54,797 nt of DNA from Anaerolineae bacterium (GCA_019637615.1 JAHBVJ010000042.1:1-54797), one strand, 5' to 3'. Numbered from the stretch's first letter, positions 33,658 through 42,634 are shown. Notes: a model not told the origin generated them from the letters alone. Program-made: numbers and translations.

Positions 33658-34872
33658 ATGTCTACTCAACCTCCCACGACAGGCTTTCGTGGTCAAGTCC
33701 TGATTATTGGCGGCGGCATCGGCGGCAATGCGCTCGGCCTGTTCCTTAAAAAAGCAGGCATTTCTAGCACCATCTTCGAAGGCTATCCCTATAAACAGGC
33801 TGTCGGCGGCGGCTTGGGTCTCGCGCCCAACGGGATGAATGTATTGCACGCCTTGGGACTGGCGGAAATGGCGAAATCACGGGCTACCGTCGCCTTAGAA
33901 AATGTTTTCCTCAACCAGCAGGGCAAGCTGTTGGCGCGCTTCAAAAACGGCACCGTCGAAGCATTCGGACAACCCGGCATCTGCATCCTACGCTCGACGT
34001 TGTACGATATTCTGACAGAAGCGGCGAAAAAGCAAGGGATCGATATCCGCTATCAGAAGAAGCTCAAGACGATCACTTATGCCGCTGACAAAGTCATCGC
34101 CCATTTTGAGGACGGCACTTCCGCTGAAGGCGATCTGCTTATCGGCGCGGATGGCGTTCATTCACAAACCCGCCACCTGATCCTGCCCAATGCACCAAAG
34201 CCGCAATATGTTGGTATCATCGGCGTTGGCGGCGTCACACCAGCCGCAGCCGTGCCTAATATGACGCGCCGTGAAAAAGAGGCCTTCACCTTTACCTATG
34301 GTGCAAGTGGCTTCTTCGGCTATGGCTGCGGCGAAAACGGTGATGTGCTGTGGTGGTCGAATCTCGTCCGTGAGCGTGAACTGACACGTGATGAAATTCT
34401 GAACGTCTCGGTGGAGGACATTCAGCGCGAGATGATGGCGATTTTCAAGGGCTATCATGAGCCGATTGAAACGCTGATCCGTAACACGCATTCCCCTATC
34501 AAGATGAATGTATCCGATATTCAGACGCTCCCGACATGGCACAACGGGCGCGTCGTCCTGCTTGGTGACGCAGCGCACGCCGTCAGCCCGAATTCTGGTC
34601 AGGGCGCGTCGATGGCGCTAGAAGACGCGATGCTACTCGCCAAGTTGCTCCACCATTCCGCCGACTATGCGCGCGTTTTTTCACGCTATGAGCAAGAGCG
34701 CAAGCCGCGCGTCGAGAAAATCGTTGCGGAGGGTCGCCGTTTAGCGGGTGACAAAAAGGTCGTCACGCCCTTCCAGCAGAAAATCCGCGAACTCATGATG
34801 ACGGTTTTCATCAACTTATTCGGCACACGCGGGCAAAAATGGCTGTATGGGTACAAGGTGGCATGGGAGTAA
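33658..34872 (+). CDS. FAD-dependent monooxygenase (TetX/salicylate-hydroxylase type)
   Basis: A 404-residue class A flavoprotein hydroxylase. FAD is bound by the N-terminal GGGIGGNALGLFLKKAG and by GDAAHAVSPNSGQGASMALEDA near residue 300. The NADPH/FAD DG motif is LIGADGVHSQ. Such enzymes hydroxylate aromatics or inactivate drugs such as tetracyclines. The substrate is not readable here. Tight control by the adjacent MarR regulator fits a detoxification or catabolic role. The start at 33658 is close behind the operator with no clear ribosome-binding site (GAGATAAT only). Confidence 0.9.
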   Translation: MSTQPPTTGFRGQVLIIGGGIGGNALGLFLKKAGISSTIFEGYPYKQAVGGGLGLAPNGMNVLHALGLAEMAKSRATVALENVFLNQQGKLLARFKNGTVEAFGQPGICILRSTLYDILTEAAKKQGIDIRYQKKLKTITYAADKVIAHFEDGTSAEGDLLIGADGVHSQTRHLILPNAPKPQYVGIIGVGGVTPAAAVPNMTRREKEAFTFTYGASGFFGYGCGENGDVLWWSNLVRERELTRDEILNVSVEDIQREMMAIFKGYHEPIETLIRNTHSPIKMNVSDIQTLPTWHNGRVVLLGDAAHAVSPNSGQGASMALEDAMLLAKLLHHSADYARVFSRYEQERKPRVEKIVAEGRRLAGDKKVVTPFQQKIRELMMTVFINLFGTRGQKWLYGYKVAWE

Positions 34873-34915
34873 GCCACAACCGCCGTCAGCCTGTCTCCGT
34901 TGCTGACGGGCTGGC

Positions 34916-35605
34916 CTACTTCCAATCCGGCATATGTGGAGTCAACAAGTCCAACATTTCCTCGAAATGCTTGTGTTCCAGTTCAGCGCCGTCCCGCCAG
35001 CGTTCATCTTCAGCCGAGAGCAGTCGTTTCTGGGCTGCCGCTTCTCGCAATGGGATTTCGCCTTTATCCAGCGCCGCGCGTGAGGCCAGCGGTGTGAATA
35101 TGGAATACAAGCGCACCTTAGCCGCTTGCTTGGGATTCATGAACGTGTAGAGCGTCAGGCGAGTCTCATCTTGCGTTAACTGCACGCCTAACATCTCCCA
35201 ACCCCGCTGTACGCGTGCCGATCCGCGTTTGACGGTGAAACGCCATGTCAAGGCATTGATCCGCTCCCCGAAGCGCAACGTAACTCCGCTGTCTGGTTTG
35301 CGCTGATCTTGATAGGTCATGTTGACATCGCTGATCAGCAGTCGCTTCGGGCTAGGCCAGATCACCTTCAGCAACTTATCCGCCAGAAATGTCAGCGCTA
35401 CCGATCCGACGGCGGCTAGTCCGAAGGCCAGACAGCCAATGTAATCCTGCGTCTGATCGGTCTGGATCGAATTGATGCCGATATAAATCAGGGCGAACAT
35501 GGCGAGGGCGAGCAACGGCACGGCGAAGCGTATTCCCCCGTGTTCCGCGTCAAGCATGTAACTGCGTGTCGCAGGTGCAGAGTCTGTAGAAAGCTGAGTG
35601 GTCAT
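34916..35605 (-). CDS. Membrane protein of unknown function
   Basis: A 229-residue protein with two adjacent helices near the N-terminus (FAVPLLALAMFALIYIGI and CLAFGLAAVGSVALTFLA). A cytoplasmic domain with a PH-like beta pattern follows (RLLISDVNMTYQDQ, INALTWRFTVKRGSARVQRGW), ending in a charged helical tail. I do not recognise the family. The gene is divergent from the metal-binding protein gene, and the shared 70-bp upstream region contains the second MarR-type palindrome. It converges on the monooxygenase gene 44 bp away. Confidence 0.7.
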   Translation of the reverse strand: MTTQLSTDSAPATRSYMLDAEHGGIRFAVPLLALAMFALIYIGINSIQTDQTQDYIGCLAFGLAAVGSVALTFLADKLLKVIWPSPKRLLISDVNMTYQDQRKPDSGVTLRFGERINALTWRFTVKRGSARVQRGWEMLGVQLTQDETRLTLYTFMNPKQAAKVRLYSIFTPLASRAALDKGEIPLREAAAQKRLLSAEDERWRDGAELEHKHFEEMLDLLTPHMPDWK

Positions 35606-35624
35606 GAATCTAACTCGATTGTAG

Positions 35625-35659
35625 TTGACATTATGCGCGTATTGAGATATTATCTCAAT
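35625..35659 (+). promoter_or_regulatory. Promoter with MarR-type operator over the -10 box
   Basis: TTGACA (35625-35630), 17-base spacer, TATTAT (35648-35653). The 19-bp perfect palindrome ATTGAGATATTATCTCAAT (35641-35659) covers the -10 box and shares the 9-base half-site ATTGAGATA with the operator at 33614-33652. Binding there should block RNA polymerase. Confidence 0.8.
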
Positions 35660-35774
35660 TACTGTTGAGACGTTGTATCATCTAGCGCATAGACTGGCGA
35701 TTGAATCACCAATTGTACAGACAACCTGCGTCTCGACACAAAAGCAACTTCAGGGAGAACTGAGGAGATCATTG

Positions 35775-36773
35775 ATGATGCGTTCGATCCGTTGGGTCTT
35801 GATCGTGACGTTGGTGGCTGTCTTATCCGGCAGCATTGGCAACACACAAGCACAATCCCCTCTAAAAATCGTGACTAGCACCACGATTTTGCTGGACATC
35901 GCCAAGAACATTGCGGGCGATAAAGCTGAACTCGCGTCGATCGTGCCTACGGATGGCGATCCGCACGAGTTTGAGCCGACGCCAGATACGGTGCGGTTGG
36001 TAGCTGACGCCAACCTCATTTTTGTGAACGGCGTTGGCCTCGAAGGATTTCTCGACAAGTTGATCTCGGATTCTGGCACGAAAGCCTCCGTGATCACGGT
36101 CTCGCAGGGGTTGGCAGTGCGCCAATTCGTTGAACCGGGCGCGACGGCAGATCATCAGGTGGAAGGGCTGCCCGCTGGCGTCATCGGTTTTTCAGGGATG
36201 ATCGACTGCACAGTGCAAAGCGGGCAAAGCGAAGGCTTTTGCGACCCGCACCTGTGGCAAGACCCGATCAATGTGATCCAGTATGTGACCAATATGCGTG
36301 ATGCGCTGGTTGCTGCGGACGTCGCCAACGCCGATACCTATAAATTGAACGCCGCTAAGTACATTTATGCGTTACAGAGCCTTGACGCTGATACGTGGAG
36401 CAAGATCGTGACGATCCCGCCGGAAAAGCGCATCCTCGTCACCAACCACGACGCGCTTGGCTATTTCGTCGCCCGTTATCGGTTCCAACTGGTTGGTACG
36501 GTGCTGCCCGGTGTGAGTACATCGGCAGAGCCTTCTCCTCAAGATGTCGCTACTTTGATCGAGCAGATCAAACAACTGGGCGTGCCCGCCATCTTCACCG
36601 AGAACATCGCTAATGACAAACTGGCGCAGCAGATCGCGCAAGAGGCGGGCATACAAGTGATCACGGCGTTATATACGGATGCGTTGGGCGCGGCTGGTAC
36701 ACCGGGCGAGACGTATCTCGGTATGATGCGATCCAACGCGGAGGTGATCGCGAAGGCGTTAGGGGGACAATAG
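35775..36773 (+). CDS. Metal ABC transporter substrate-binding protein (ZnuA/MntA type)
   Basis: An exported binding protein of cluster 9 (Zn/Mn). The 332-residue product begins with a signal peptide (MMRSIRWVLIVTLVAVLSGSIGNTQAQ...). It has the conserved STTILLDIAKNIAGD and the metal ligands His in GDPHEFEPTP, His in CDPHLWQDP, His in VTNHDALGYF and an acidic residue in the C-lobe. GAGGAG lies seven bases before the ATG at 35775; the frame is open back to 35673, but that segment is not signal-like. No lipobox. No permease or ATPase gene is adjacent, so it is an orphan in the window. Its promoter carries a MarR-type operator. Confidence 0.88.
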   Translation: MMRSIRWVLIVTLVAVLSGSIGNTQAQSPLKIVTSTTILLDIAKNIAGDKAELASIVPTDGDPHEFEPTPDTVRLVADANLIFVNGVGLEGFLDKLISDSGTKASVITVSQGLAVRQFVEPGATADHQVEGLPAGVIGFSGMIDCTVQSGQSEGFCDPHLWQDPINVIQYVTNMRDALVAADVANADTYKLNAAKYIYALQSLDADTWSKIVTIPPEKRILVTNHDALGYFVARYRFQLVGTVLPGVSTSAEPSPQDVATLIEQIKQLGVPAIFTENIANDKLAQQIAQEAGIQVITALYTDALGAAGTPGETYLGMMRSNAEVIAKALGGQ

Positions 36774-36835
36774 CCACAGCGGGTCGTTGATGGCGATACA
36801 ATCCCGCTCCTCACCAGCCGAAATTTTTCTAATTA

Positions 36836-36863
36836 GCGAGTCCGCCAACGGACTCGCTTCGTT
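36836..36863 (+). terminator. Intrinsic terminator after the metal-binding protein gene
   Basis: GCGAGTCCG (36836-36844), loop CCAA, CGGACTCGC (36849-36857), then TTCGTTT. Perfect 9-bp stem. Confidence 0.8.
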
Positions 36864-36912
36864 TGGCATTAATGACATAATACTCATTAAAACTCCATGC
36901 CGAGGGGCAGCT

Positions 36913-38718
36913 ATGAAAAGATCGGTCATCGCCATCATCGTAGGATTAATCATCGCGGCGGGCAACGTGGTGCCAGCAATGGGACAGGGCGCAACAACGC
37001 CGATCAAGGTCGCTTACGACGACACGACGAACGAACTCACCCCCGTGTGGTCGGCGGATGGAAAGGCCGTGTTGTACACAAAGCAAATGTATCCAGCGGA
37101 TCGGCAGTATAAGACGCAGCTTTTCGAAGTGACGCTAGACCATCCACTTGAGCCGCAGTTGATCATGGAAATCAAAGGACTTGTTTACGGCGTAACGTGG
37201 TCGCCGGATCGCCAGCGCATTGCTTACCTGATCGATAAGCAGGTCTTCGTACGCAACCGGACGGGCGAGCAGGTCTTCGAGGCAAAAGGTGAGCTTGCGC
37301 TATGGTCGCCGGACGGCACCCAACTGCTGGTATGGACACCGCTAAGTCTGGAAGTGGTTAACTTGAACGGCGAGGTCGGCATCGGCCTATATTACACCGA
37401 ACCAGCCAACACGATGCATTGGTCGGGCGGAGCATGGTCACCGGATGGCAAGCAGATCGCAGTGATCATCGCGGGCGACGTGGTTGTATTCGATGTGCAG
37501 GCCAAGACCAACGTCAATTTGACGCACAGTGACGGCGACGAGGCACAACCCGCGTGGTCACCAGACGGCACGTGGATCGCGTTTTCGTCGTGGGCGTCGT
37601 ATGACGGGATTTTGCCGCCACTGGAGGTTAGCGCCGCGCCAATCTACATCATCCGGCCTGACGGCAGCGGATTGACACGGGTATCGGGAACGCGCGACTA
37701 TGATAGTTGCCCTGTTTGGTCGCCGGATGGACACAGCATCGCGTTTACGCGCGGAGGCGATCCGGAAATCACAACACTGTTTATGGTGAATGTCGATACT
37801 CTCGCCATGTCATGGCTGGATCGGCCCGATGGACGCATCGTTAGCTGTGCGACATGGTCACCGGACGGGGAATACCTGTTAACACAAGGGACGCTGCTGG
37901 AATGGGAACGTGGCGTTAGCGTGTATGTTGTCCCGCATACGGCCTTCAAATCAGACGCGGCGGATTCTGCCTTGATCAACCGGATGGCGTTTATCAGTGT
38001 ATTGGAGCCGAGCGCGGTGGGCGAAAGCGTGCGCAACAGTCCGGGCTATGATAACGCGTTGATCGATAAGCTGTATGACGGCAACCTGTTCCAGATCATC
38101 GGCACGGGGCAGGAAAGCAACGGCGATACGTGGTTGCAAATCCGGTACAAAGGCGATGGCGTTGGCTGGATCCATGTCGGTGATTTGATGTTCGCCGCCC
38201 GCAACCTCGATCCCAATGTTTTCTGCTATGATGCGCGTCCACGTGAGGTGATCGGAGCGCTGCGGGAGGTTGCACGTAAGCGCGATGGTGGGCAATTGGC
38301 GCGGTTGATCGGTGGGGCGGGGTTGTTCGTGGCGTTTGGCGGAAAAACCGTGCATTTGAGTTACCTTGAAGTAGAAGATTTCTTCAATGATTATGCCGTG
38401 CGCGATTGGGGCAGGGACGCGAATTCGGGGCGGGCAATCACGGCTTCGTTAGCCGACGAAGTAGCGGCGACGCTGGAACGTGACCTAACGCCGGATAATG
38501 TCAGCATCATGTGCGGCGACAACCAAGATAGTTTGTCGGAGCGGCGGCAACTATACGGGTTGAACATCGGATCGTACAAGATCATCAACTTTTACTCAGT
38601 GATGCGTCCGGGCACGCCGGGGAATGAACTAGATTGGGGCGCATGGGGCATTGCCTTCTCGTATCAGGATGGACGACCTGTCGTGCTCGGCTTGACGCAC
38701 TACGTTTGGACGCCGTGA
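36913..38718 (+). CDS. Exported PD40 propeller with SH3b-like domain
   Basis: A 601-residue secreted protein. Signal peptide from the ATG at 36913 (MKRSVIAIIVGLIIAAGNV... cleaved near GQGA), with GAGGGG five bases upstream. The frame is open to 36787, across the upstream terminator, and is not used. A TolB-like propeller follows, with seven or so WSPDG-type blades (PVWSADGKAVLYT, TWSPDRQRIAYL, AWSPDGTWIAFSSW, VWSPDGHSIAFTR). After it comes an SH3b-like domain (NSPGYDNALIDKLYDGNLFQ ... DTWLQIRYKG, GWIHVGDL) and a C-terminal domain of about 160 residues I do not recognise. Outer-surface binding role; partner unknown. Confidence 0.85.
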   Translation: MKRSVIAIIVGLIIAAGNVVPAMGQGATTPIKVAYDDTTNELTPVWSADGKAVLYTKQMYPADRQYKTQLFEVTLDHPLEPQLIMEIKGLVYGVTWSPDRQRIAYLIDKQVFVRNRTGEQVFEAKGELALWSPDGTQLLVWTPLSLEVVNLNGEVGIGLYYTEPANTMHWSGGAWSPDGKQIAVIIAGDVVVFDVQAKTNVNLTHSDGDEAQPAWSPDGTWIAFSSWASYDGILPPLEVSAAPIYIIRPDGSGLTRVSGTRDYDSCPVWSPDGHSIAFTRGGDPEITTLFMVNVDTLAMSWLDRPDGRIVSCATWSPDGEYLLTQGTLLEWERGVSVYVVPHTAFKSDAADSALINRMAFISVLEPSAVGESVRNSPGYDNALIDKLYDGNLFQIIGTGQESNGDTWLQIRYKGDGVGWIHVGDLMFAARNLDPNVFCYDARPREVIGALREVARKRDGGQLARLIGGAGLFVAFGGKTVHLSYLEVEDFFNDYAVRDWGRDANSGRAITASLADEVAATLERDLTPDNVSIMCGDNQDSLSERRQLYGLNIGSYKIINFYSVMRPGTPGNELDWGAWGIAFSYQDGRPVVLGLTHYVWTP

Positions 38719-38802
38719 TTTGTGATGGGAGCGTGATGCGCAGCAGGCAGCGAGAGGAGCATATAATGAATTGGGCTAGGTCATTGATCTGGTAGAACCA
38801 TT

Positions 38803-39129
38803 ATGCAAAATCAACCGTTTATTATCCCGTCCGTCCTCATTTTGCTGCTGTCGATCCCACTGGTGGCGGGTGTGATCCCGCCGAATCGATACTATGGTTT
38901 CCGCACCGTTAAGGCGATGCTCGATTCACAGGTGTGGTACCGCGTGAATCGGGTGTGCGGTGTGCTGCTGTTCGTTTCCAGCGCACTGTATCTGGTACTG
39001 TGCGGACTGCTCATCAATGCGCCGTCGGTGAATGACCATTTCGAGTTGTGGCTGCTGCATCTGGGCGTGTTCGCGATCCCGCTGTTCGCGAGTTTGGCGA
39101 TCACCAAGAATTATGGCGAGCGAGCGTGA
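38803..39129 (+). CDS. SdpI-family small membrane protein
   Basis: A 108-residue protein with three membrane helices. The loop after the first carries the SdpI signature PPNRYYGFRTVKAMLDSQVWYRVN in conserved positions. SdpI of Bacillus gives immunity to the SDP toxin and signals to a repressor. Most single-domain relatives elsewhere have no tested role. No toxin gene is adjacent. Single-gene unit. Confidence 0.85.
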   Translation: MQNQPFIIPSVLILLLSIPLVAGVIPPNRYYGFRTVKAMLDSQVWYRVNRVCGVLLFVSSALYLVLCGLLINAPSVNDHFELWLLHLGVFAIPLFASLAITKNYGERA

Positions 39130-39189
39130 GGGGTGTTTATGCTCTCATCGCGGTGCATTATATAAGGTGCGTAACATCAGATCATAAAA

Positions 39190-39271
39190 ATACCTCCATA
39201 TGCCAGAAGCAAAGGAGGTATCAATCCGTAGCGCGGTATTGGGCTAGTTAAGTGATAAGGTACCTTATCAC
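39190..39271. terminator. Two hairpins between convergent genes
   Basis: ATACCTCC (39190-39197) pairs with GGAGGTAT (39214-39221). A perfect 20-bp palindrome GTGATAAGGTACCTTATCAC occupies 39252-39271, followed by AGAAATTTTGG. They lie in the 180-bp gap between the SdpI gene and the minus-strand membrane gene and probably end one or both transcripts. Confidence 0.5.
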
Positions 39272-39310
39272 AGAAATTTTGGTGTAGGCTCTACGATGAT
39301 CGGCAATCGT

Positions 39311-39940
39311 CTACGCTTCAGTAGGCGGCAAGTGACCACGCCGTAATTCGTAGATGAAGAGAACGAGGAACGCCAACGCCAACACCAGAATAAAAACTCC
39401 TGCCGATGTAATACCCAGGGCAACATTGTCCCAGCCATAAGCTGAGAGGAGCGTGCCCCTCAACGTGCTGCCTGTCAACATCGTGTTACGGAGATTGGTA
39501 ACTGCCGTTAAATCACTCTGCGCTTTATCAGCCGCGGTTTTGTCACCGGCTTTTGTGGCTGCGTCCAACTGAGATCTCAAGTCGCGCTGGATGCCGCCCA
39601 ATGTTGCGTAGGTAGCATCGGGATAGCCCGCGCCTTCCGCCGCTAGCTTAATGTGCAACCCCATTAACCCCGCATACGCTTGCGCTTGGTTACCAGTCGT
39701 GAGTGGAAGCCCTGCATTTTCGACGATACCGGGTAACTGCTTTTCATCGTCGGTAAGCTTGTCTACTGCTGTAAACGTGATTTGCTGGGATGCTAGTTCA
39801 GTGCGAATATTACTTTGGACAAACCCACCTAACCATAACGCAACTCCGCCTACTACGATGGCACCAATGCATAGGGTGAGCCAAAGTAAAAGGACTCTGG
39901 CCCACATTGCCGCCGAAAGACGATGACTCAAATACTTCAT
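39311..39940 (-). CDS. Two-helix membrane protein with outer helical domain
   Basis: A 209-residue protein with one helix near residues 15-38, about 110 outer residues rich in Ala and charged positions, and a second helix near 175-198. The pattern QQITFTAVDKL ... LTTGNQAQAYAGLMGLHIKLA ... TLRGTLLSAYGWD matches, from memory, a family widespread in Actinobacteria. That family is often mislabelled as aromatic ring-opening dioxygenase LigA, and I see no dioxygenase feature here. Function unknown. A near-consensus promoter lies 68 bp upstream. Confidence 0.7.
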   Translation of the reverse strand: MKYLSHRLSAAMWARVLLLWLTLCIGAIVVGGVALWLGGFVQSNIRTELASQQITFTAVDKLTDDEKQLPGIVENAGLPLTTGNQAQAYAGLMGLHIKLAAEGAGYPDATYATLGGIQRDLRSQLDAATKAGDKTAADKAQSDLTAVTNLRNTMLTGSTLRGTLLSAYGWDNVALGITSAGVFILVLALAFLVLFIYELRRGHLPPTEA

Positions 39941-40007
39941 AATGTTGATCTCCCCTTGTGTTTACATTGTTCTGAACATTCAGATATTTCAGATAATGTT
40001 GATTGAA

Positions 40008-40036
40008 ATTATACATATACTTTGGTTCGATTTCAA
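40008..40036 (-). promoter_or_regulatory. Sigma-70 promoter of the two-helix membrane protein gene
   Basis: Minus strand TTGAAA (40031-40036), 17-base spacer, TATAAT (40008-40013). Start near 40001. The leader contains TCTGAA-CA-TTCAGA (39971-39984), an imperfect dyad that could be an operator. Confidence 0.7.
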
Positions 40037-40112
40037 TCGTATGGCTCTGCTTAGGAATGGAAAGTCTTGGATGCATTCGCCAGTTTGGCAGTGGTCGGAT
40101 GAGAAGGGGAAT

Positions 40113-40141
40113 GCGGTTGGCGAGGATAAGCCGCCAACCGC
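40113..40141 (-). terminator. Terminator of importer cluster B / GH30
   Basis: GCGGTTGGCG (40113-40122) and CGCCAACCGC (40132-40141) form a perfect 10-bp stem with a 9-base loop, 12 bp beyond the GH30 stop. ATTCCCCTTCTC follows on the minus strand. Confidence 0.6.
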
Positions 40142-40153
40142 ATGAGATCGTGG

Positions 40154-41503
40154 TTAGGCGTCCAGCACGTAGGTCGCGATGGAGTGTGGCAGACTGGTCA
40201 GCGGCGCGGTGCAACCGTCGATCTTCAGGCTGTAGGCGATGCGTTGGTCGGACAGATTCAGCACGACAACGACGATCTGACCGTCGGGGTTACGGAAGGC
40301 TGTCGCTTGCAGTTCATCACGCGGTGAAGCGCAGAGGATGCGCTCTGCACCGGGCTGAATGAAGCGCGAGAAATGCCCGATGTAGTAGTACGAACTCTGG
40401 TAAAGGAGTTCGCCCGTCTGCGTGTGGGCGATGATCGGCGCGCTGCAAAAGTTGCCGACATGGTTGGGGCCACCGGTTTCATCGAGCACGAGATTCCAAT
40501 CGACCCAACCCACTGCCCAATGATTGAGATCATTGAGGATGGCTTTGCCGTAGCGTTCGCCCGTGCCCCATTCACCGAGATGGGGGCCGCCTTCAGGACA
40601 GCCTTCGGTAAACAGCAGCTTTTTGTCGGGGTAGGCTTCGTGCGCACACAGTAGATTGTCGTAGCAGTCCGCCACGTACCAATGGAAGGCCGTACCCCAG
40701 ACATACTGCGCGGCTTGGGGATCATCCAGCACAGGCTTGATCCAGTCGAACAGCACGTCACGGTTGTGATCCCAGATCATCAGACGGAGCGACGCCAAGC
40801 CCGCTTCGGCAAGCGTCGGCCCTAGATAGTCGCGCACGAAATCACGGGCTTCTTCGCCGCTAAAGATGCAGGACTCCCATGTCTGGACGGCTTGCGGTTC
40901 GTTTTGCATGGTCAAGCCCCAAATGGGGATGCCTTCTTTTTCGTATTCGCGCACGAAACGGCAGAAATACTGTGCCCACACCGCACGATATTCGGGCTTG
41001 AGCTGCCCGCCATGACACATATCGTTGTTGGTCTTCATCCACGCGGGCGGACTCCACGGCGTGGCGATCATGCGGAAGGGTTTGGGCGCGACCTGCTGCG
41101 CCGCCTTGATCATGGGGATCAGGGCAGTGCGTTCGTGCTCGATAGTGAAGTGCTCCAACGCCATATCGTCGGGGACTTCAGCGTAAGCGTAAGTGCTCAC
41201 GGAAAAATCGCAGCTATTGATGTGCGTGCGGCACAGGTTATAGCCGAGACCAGCCACCGGATCGAAGTAGGCGCGTAGAATCTCCGCCTGACAATCGGGC
41301 GACATTTTGTAGTAGGTCACGGCGGCTGATTCAGTAAACGCACCCCCGAAGCCCTCGATAGTTTGATAGCGCACACGCGGATCGACCACGACGGAAAGCT
41401 GTGGATTGGCAGTTCGTGCCAGCGGTAAATCAGGCTGCTGGCTCAACCGCAGCTCGGTCGCCTGCGCCGTCACATAAGGACGAATGGCGCGATAAGTAGT
41501 CAT
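40154..41503 (-). CDS. Glycoside hydrolase family 30
   Basis: A retaining beta-glycosidase of 449 residues (GH30 includes glucosylceramidases, beta-glucosidases and beta-1,6-glucanases). A (beta/alpha)8 barrel (about 50-380) is flanked by a beta-sandwich formed by both ends. GGAFTESAA is the family opening. The acid/base Glu lies in TMQNEPQAVQTWESC and the nucleophile Glu in LLFTEGCPEGG. No signal peptide, so hydrolysis is cytoplasmic. Last gene of the importer cluster, 36 bp after the MalG-type gene, which points to hydrolysis of the imported beta-glucoside. Confidence 0.95.
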   Translation of the reverse strand: MTTYRAIRPYVTAQATELRLSQQPDLPLARTANPQLSVVVDPRVRYQTIEGFGGAFTESAAVTYYKMSPDCQAEILRAYFDPVAGLGYNLCRTHINSCDFSVSTYAYAEVPDDMALEHFTIEHERTALIPMIKAAQQVAPKPFRMIATPWSPPAWMKTNNDMCHGGQLKPEYRAVWAQYFCRFVREYEKEGIPIWGLTMQNEPQAVQTWESCIFSGEEARDFVRDYLGPTLAEAGLASLRLMIWDHNRDVLFDWIKPVLDDPQAAQYVWGTAFHWYVADCYDNLLCAHEAYPDKKLLFTEGCPEGGPHLGEWGTGERYGKAILNDLNHWAVGWVDWNLVLDETGGPNHVGNFCSAPIIAHTQTGELLYQSSYYYIGHFSRFIQPGAERILCASPRDELQATAFRNPDGQIVVVVLNLSDQRIAYSLKIDGCTAPLTSLPHSIATYVLDA

Positions 41504-41539
41504 AAATATGTCTCTTTTCTAGACCACGTCAGGGCACGG

Positions 41540-42634
41540 CTATTTTTCTACGCCCGTGATCACGATGCCTTGCATGAACTGACGCTGCGCAAGGAAGAAC
41601 ATCAAGGCGGGCAGTAAGATTGCCAGCACTGCCGTTGCCATCGCGCGACCGGGGTAGACATTAAACGTGCCAAAGTAGCTGCCGATCCCGACGGAAATTG
41701 GATACAGATTGTCCTTGCCGACGAGGTAGACCAGCGGCGTGAAGTACTCGTTCCATGACCAGAAGAAGTGAAACAAGGTCACGGCGGTGATGGCGGGAAT
41801 GGCCTGCGGAATGATCACTGACCAGAGAATGCGCAACGGCCCTGCGCCGTCGATCATGGCGGCTTCGTCGAGTTCCTTCGGGACGCTCATCAAATATTGA
41901 CGCAGCAGGAACACGTCATAGGCGTTGGCAAAGAAGGCTGGCACAATCAACGGAAGCCATGTACCCGTCCAGCCGATCTTGGTGAACAGCAGGTAGAGCG
42001 GGATGATGGTGGCTTGCGCAGGCAGCACGATGGTCGAGATTAGGACGATGAAGAGGATGTTCTTGCCGGGAATCGGGAAGCGCGCGAACCCGTACGCTAC
42101 GAGAATGCACGACAGTAACGTGCCGATGGTGCTGAGACCCGCGATGATGAAGGTGTTGCGGAACAAGAGCGCAAAATTCACCTGATCCCACGCCATCTGG
42201 AAGTTTTCCATAGTGGGCGAAAAGACGTAGACAGGGTCTAGCGTGCGGTAGCGGCCTTTCCAGTTGAAGATACCATTTTCAGGATGCTCCGGATCGACAA
42301 AATCGCTGTCTTCACGGTAGCCTTTGACCAAGGCCCATTGTTTGATCCCGTTTTCGGTGGGGACTTCATATAACGGCAAGTCTTGACCGTTATAGTTGAA
42401 GGTTACGGCTTTGGCAGGCCACAGCGGGGCGTTTTGCGCCGAAGCTTGATCATCAGATTTGAAGGCGGTGGTCAGCATGTAACCGAGCGGCATCAAGAAC
42501 ACCAGCATCAGCACAAAGCCTAGCGTCGTGATCAAAATGGTGGGAACAGCTTTGCGAAACCCTTTGACGAACCGCTCCGAAAGACTAAGCGGCGGCTTCA
42601 ACGGCATGGAAGGCGTTTGGGATAATGTTGTCAT
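41540..42634 (-). CDS. Sugar ABC permease, MalG-type, with long outer insertion
   Basis: A 364-residue CUT1 permease with about six helices and the EAA loop ELDEAAMIDGAGPLRILWSV near residue 265. It is 80-90 residues longer than the MalG homologue at 8.2 kb. The extra sequence is an outer loop between helices 1 and 2 (about residues 65-145, polar, with DLPLYEVPTENGIKQWALVKG and NWKGRYRTLDPVY). That loop may contact the binding protein. No ATPase gene is present. TAGGAG precedes the ATG at 42634 by 11 bases. It lies 56 bp after the MalF gene. Confidence 0.92.
   Translation of the reverse strand: MTTLSQTPSMPLKPPLSLSERFVKGFRKAVPTILITTLGFVLMLVFLMPLGYMLTTAFKSDDQASAQNAPLWPAKAVTFNYNGQDLPLYEVPTENGIKQWALVKGYREDSDFVDPEHPENGIFNWKGRYRTLDPVYVFSPTMENFQMAWDQVNFALLFRNTFIIAGLSTIGTLLSCILVAYGFARFPIPGKNILFIVLISTIVLPAQATIIPLYLLFTKIGWTGTWLPLIVPAFFANAYDVFLLRQYLMSVPKELDEAAMIDGAGPLRILWSVIIPQAIPAITAVTLFHFFWSWNEYFTPLVYLVGKDNLYPISVGIGSYFGTFNVYPGRAMATAVLAILLPALMFFLAQRQFMQGIVITGVEK

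Noticed and set aside
38803..39129. SDP-type toxin immunity locus
   Set aside because: Only the SdpI-like protein is present; no SdpC toxin or SdpR repressor gene is adjacent.
39311..39940. Aromatic ring-opening dioxygenase LigA
   Set aside because: The resemblance is to a membrane family that carries this name by mistake. No metal-binding or dioxygenase core is present.
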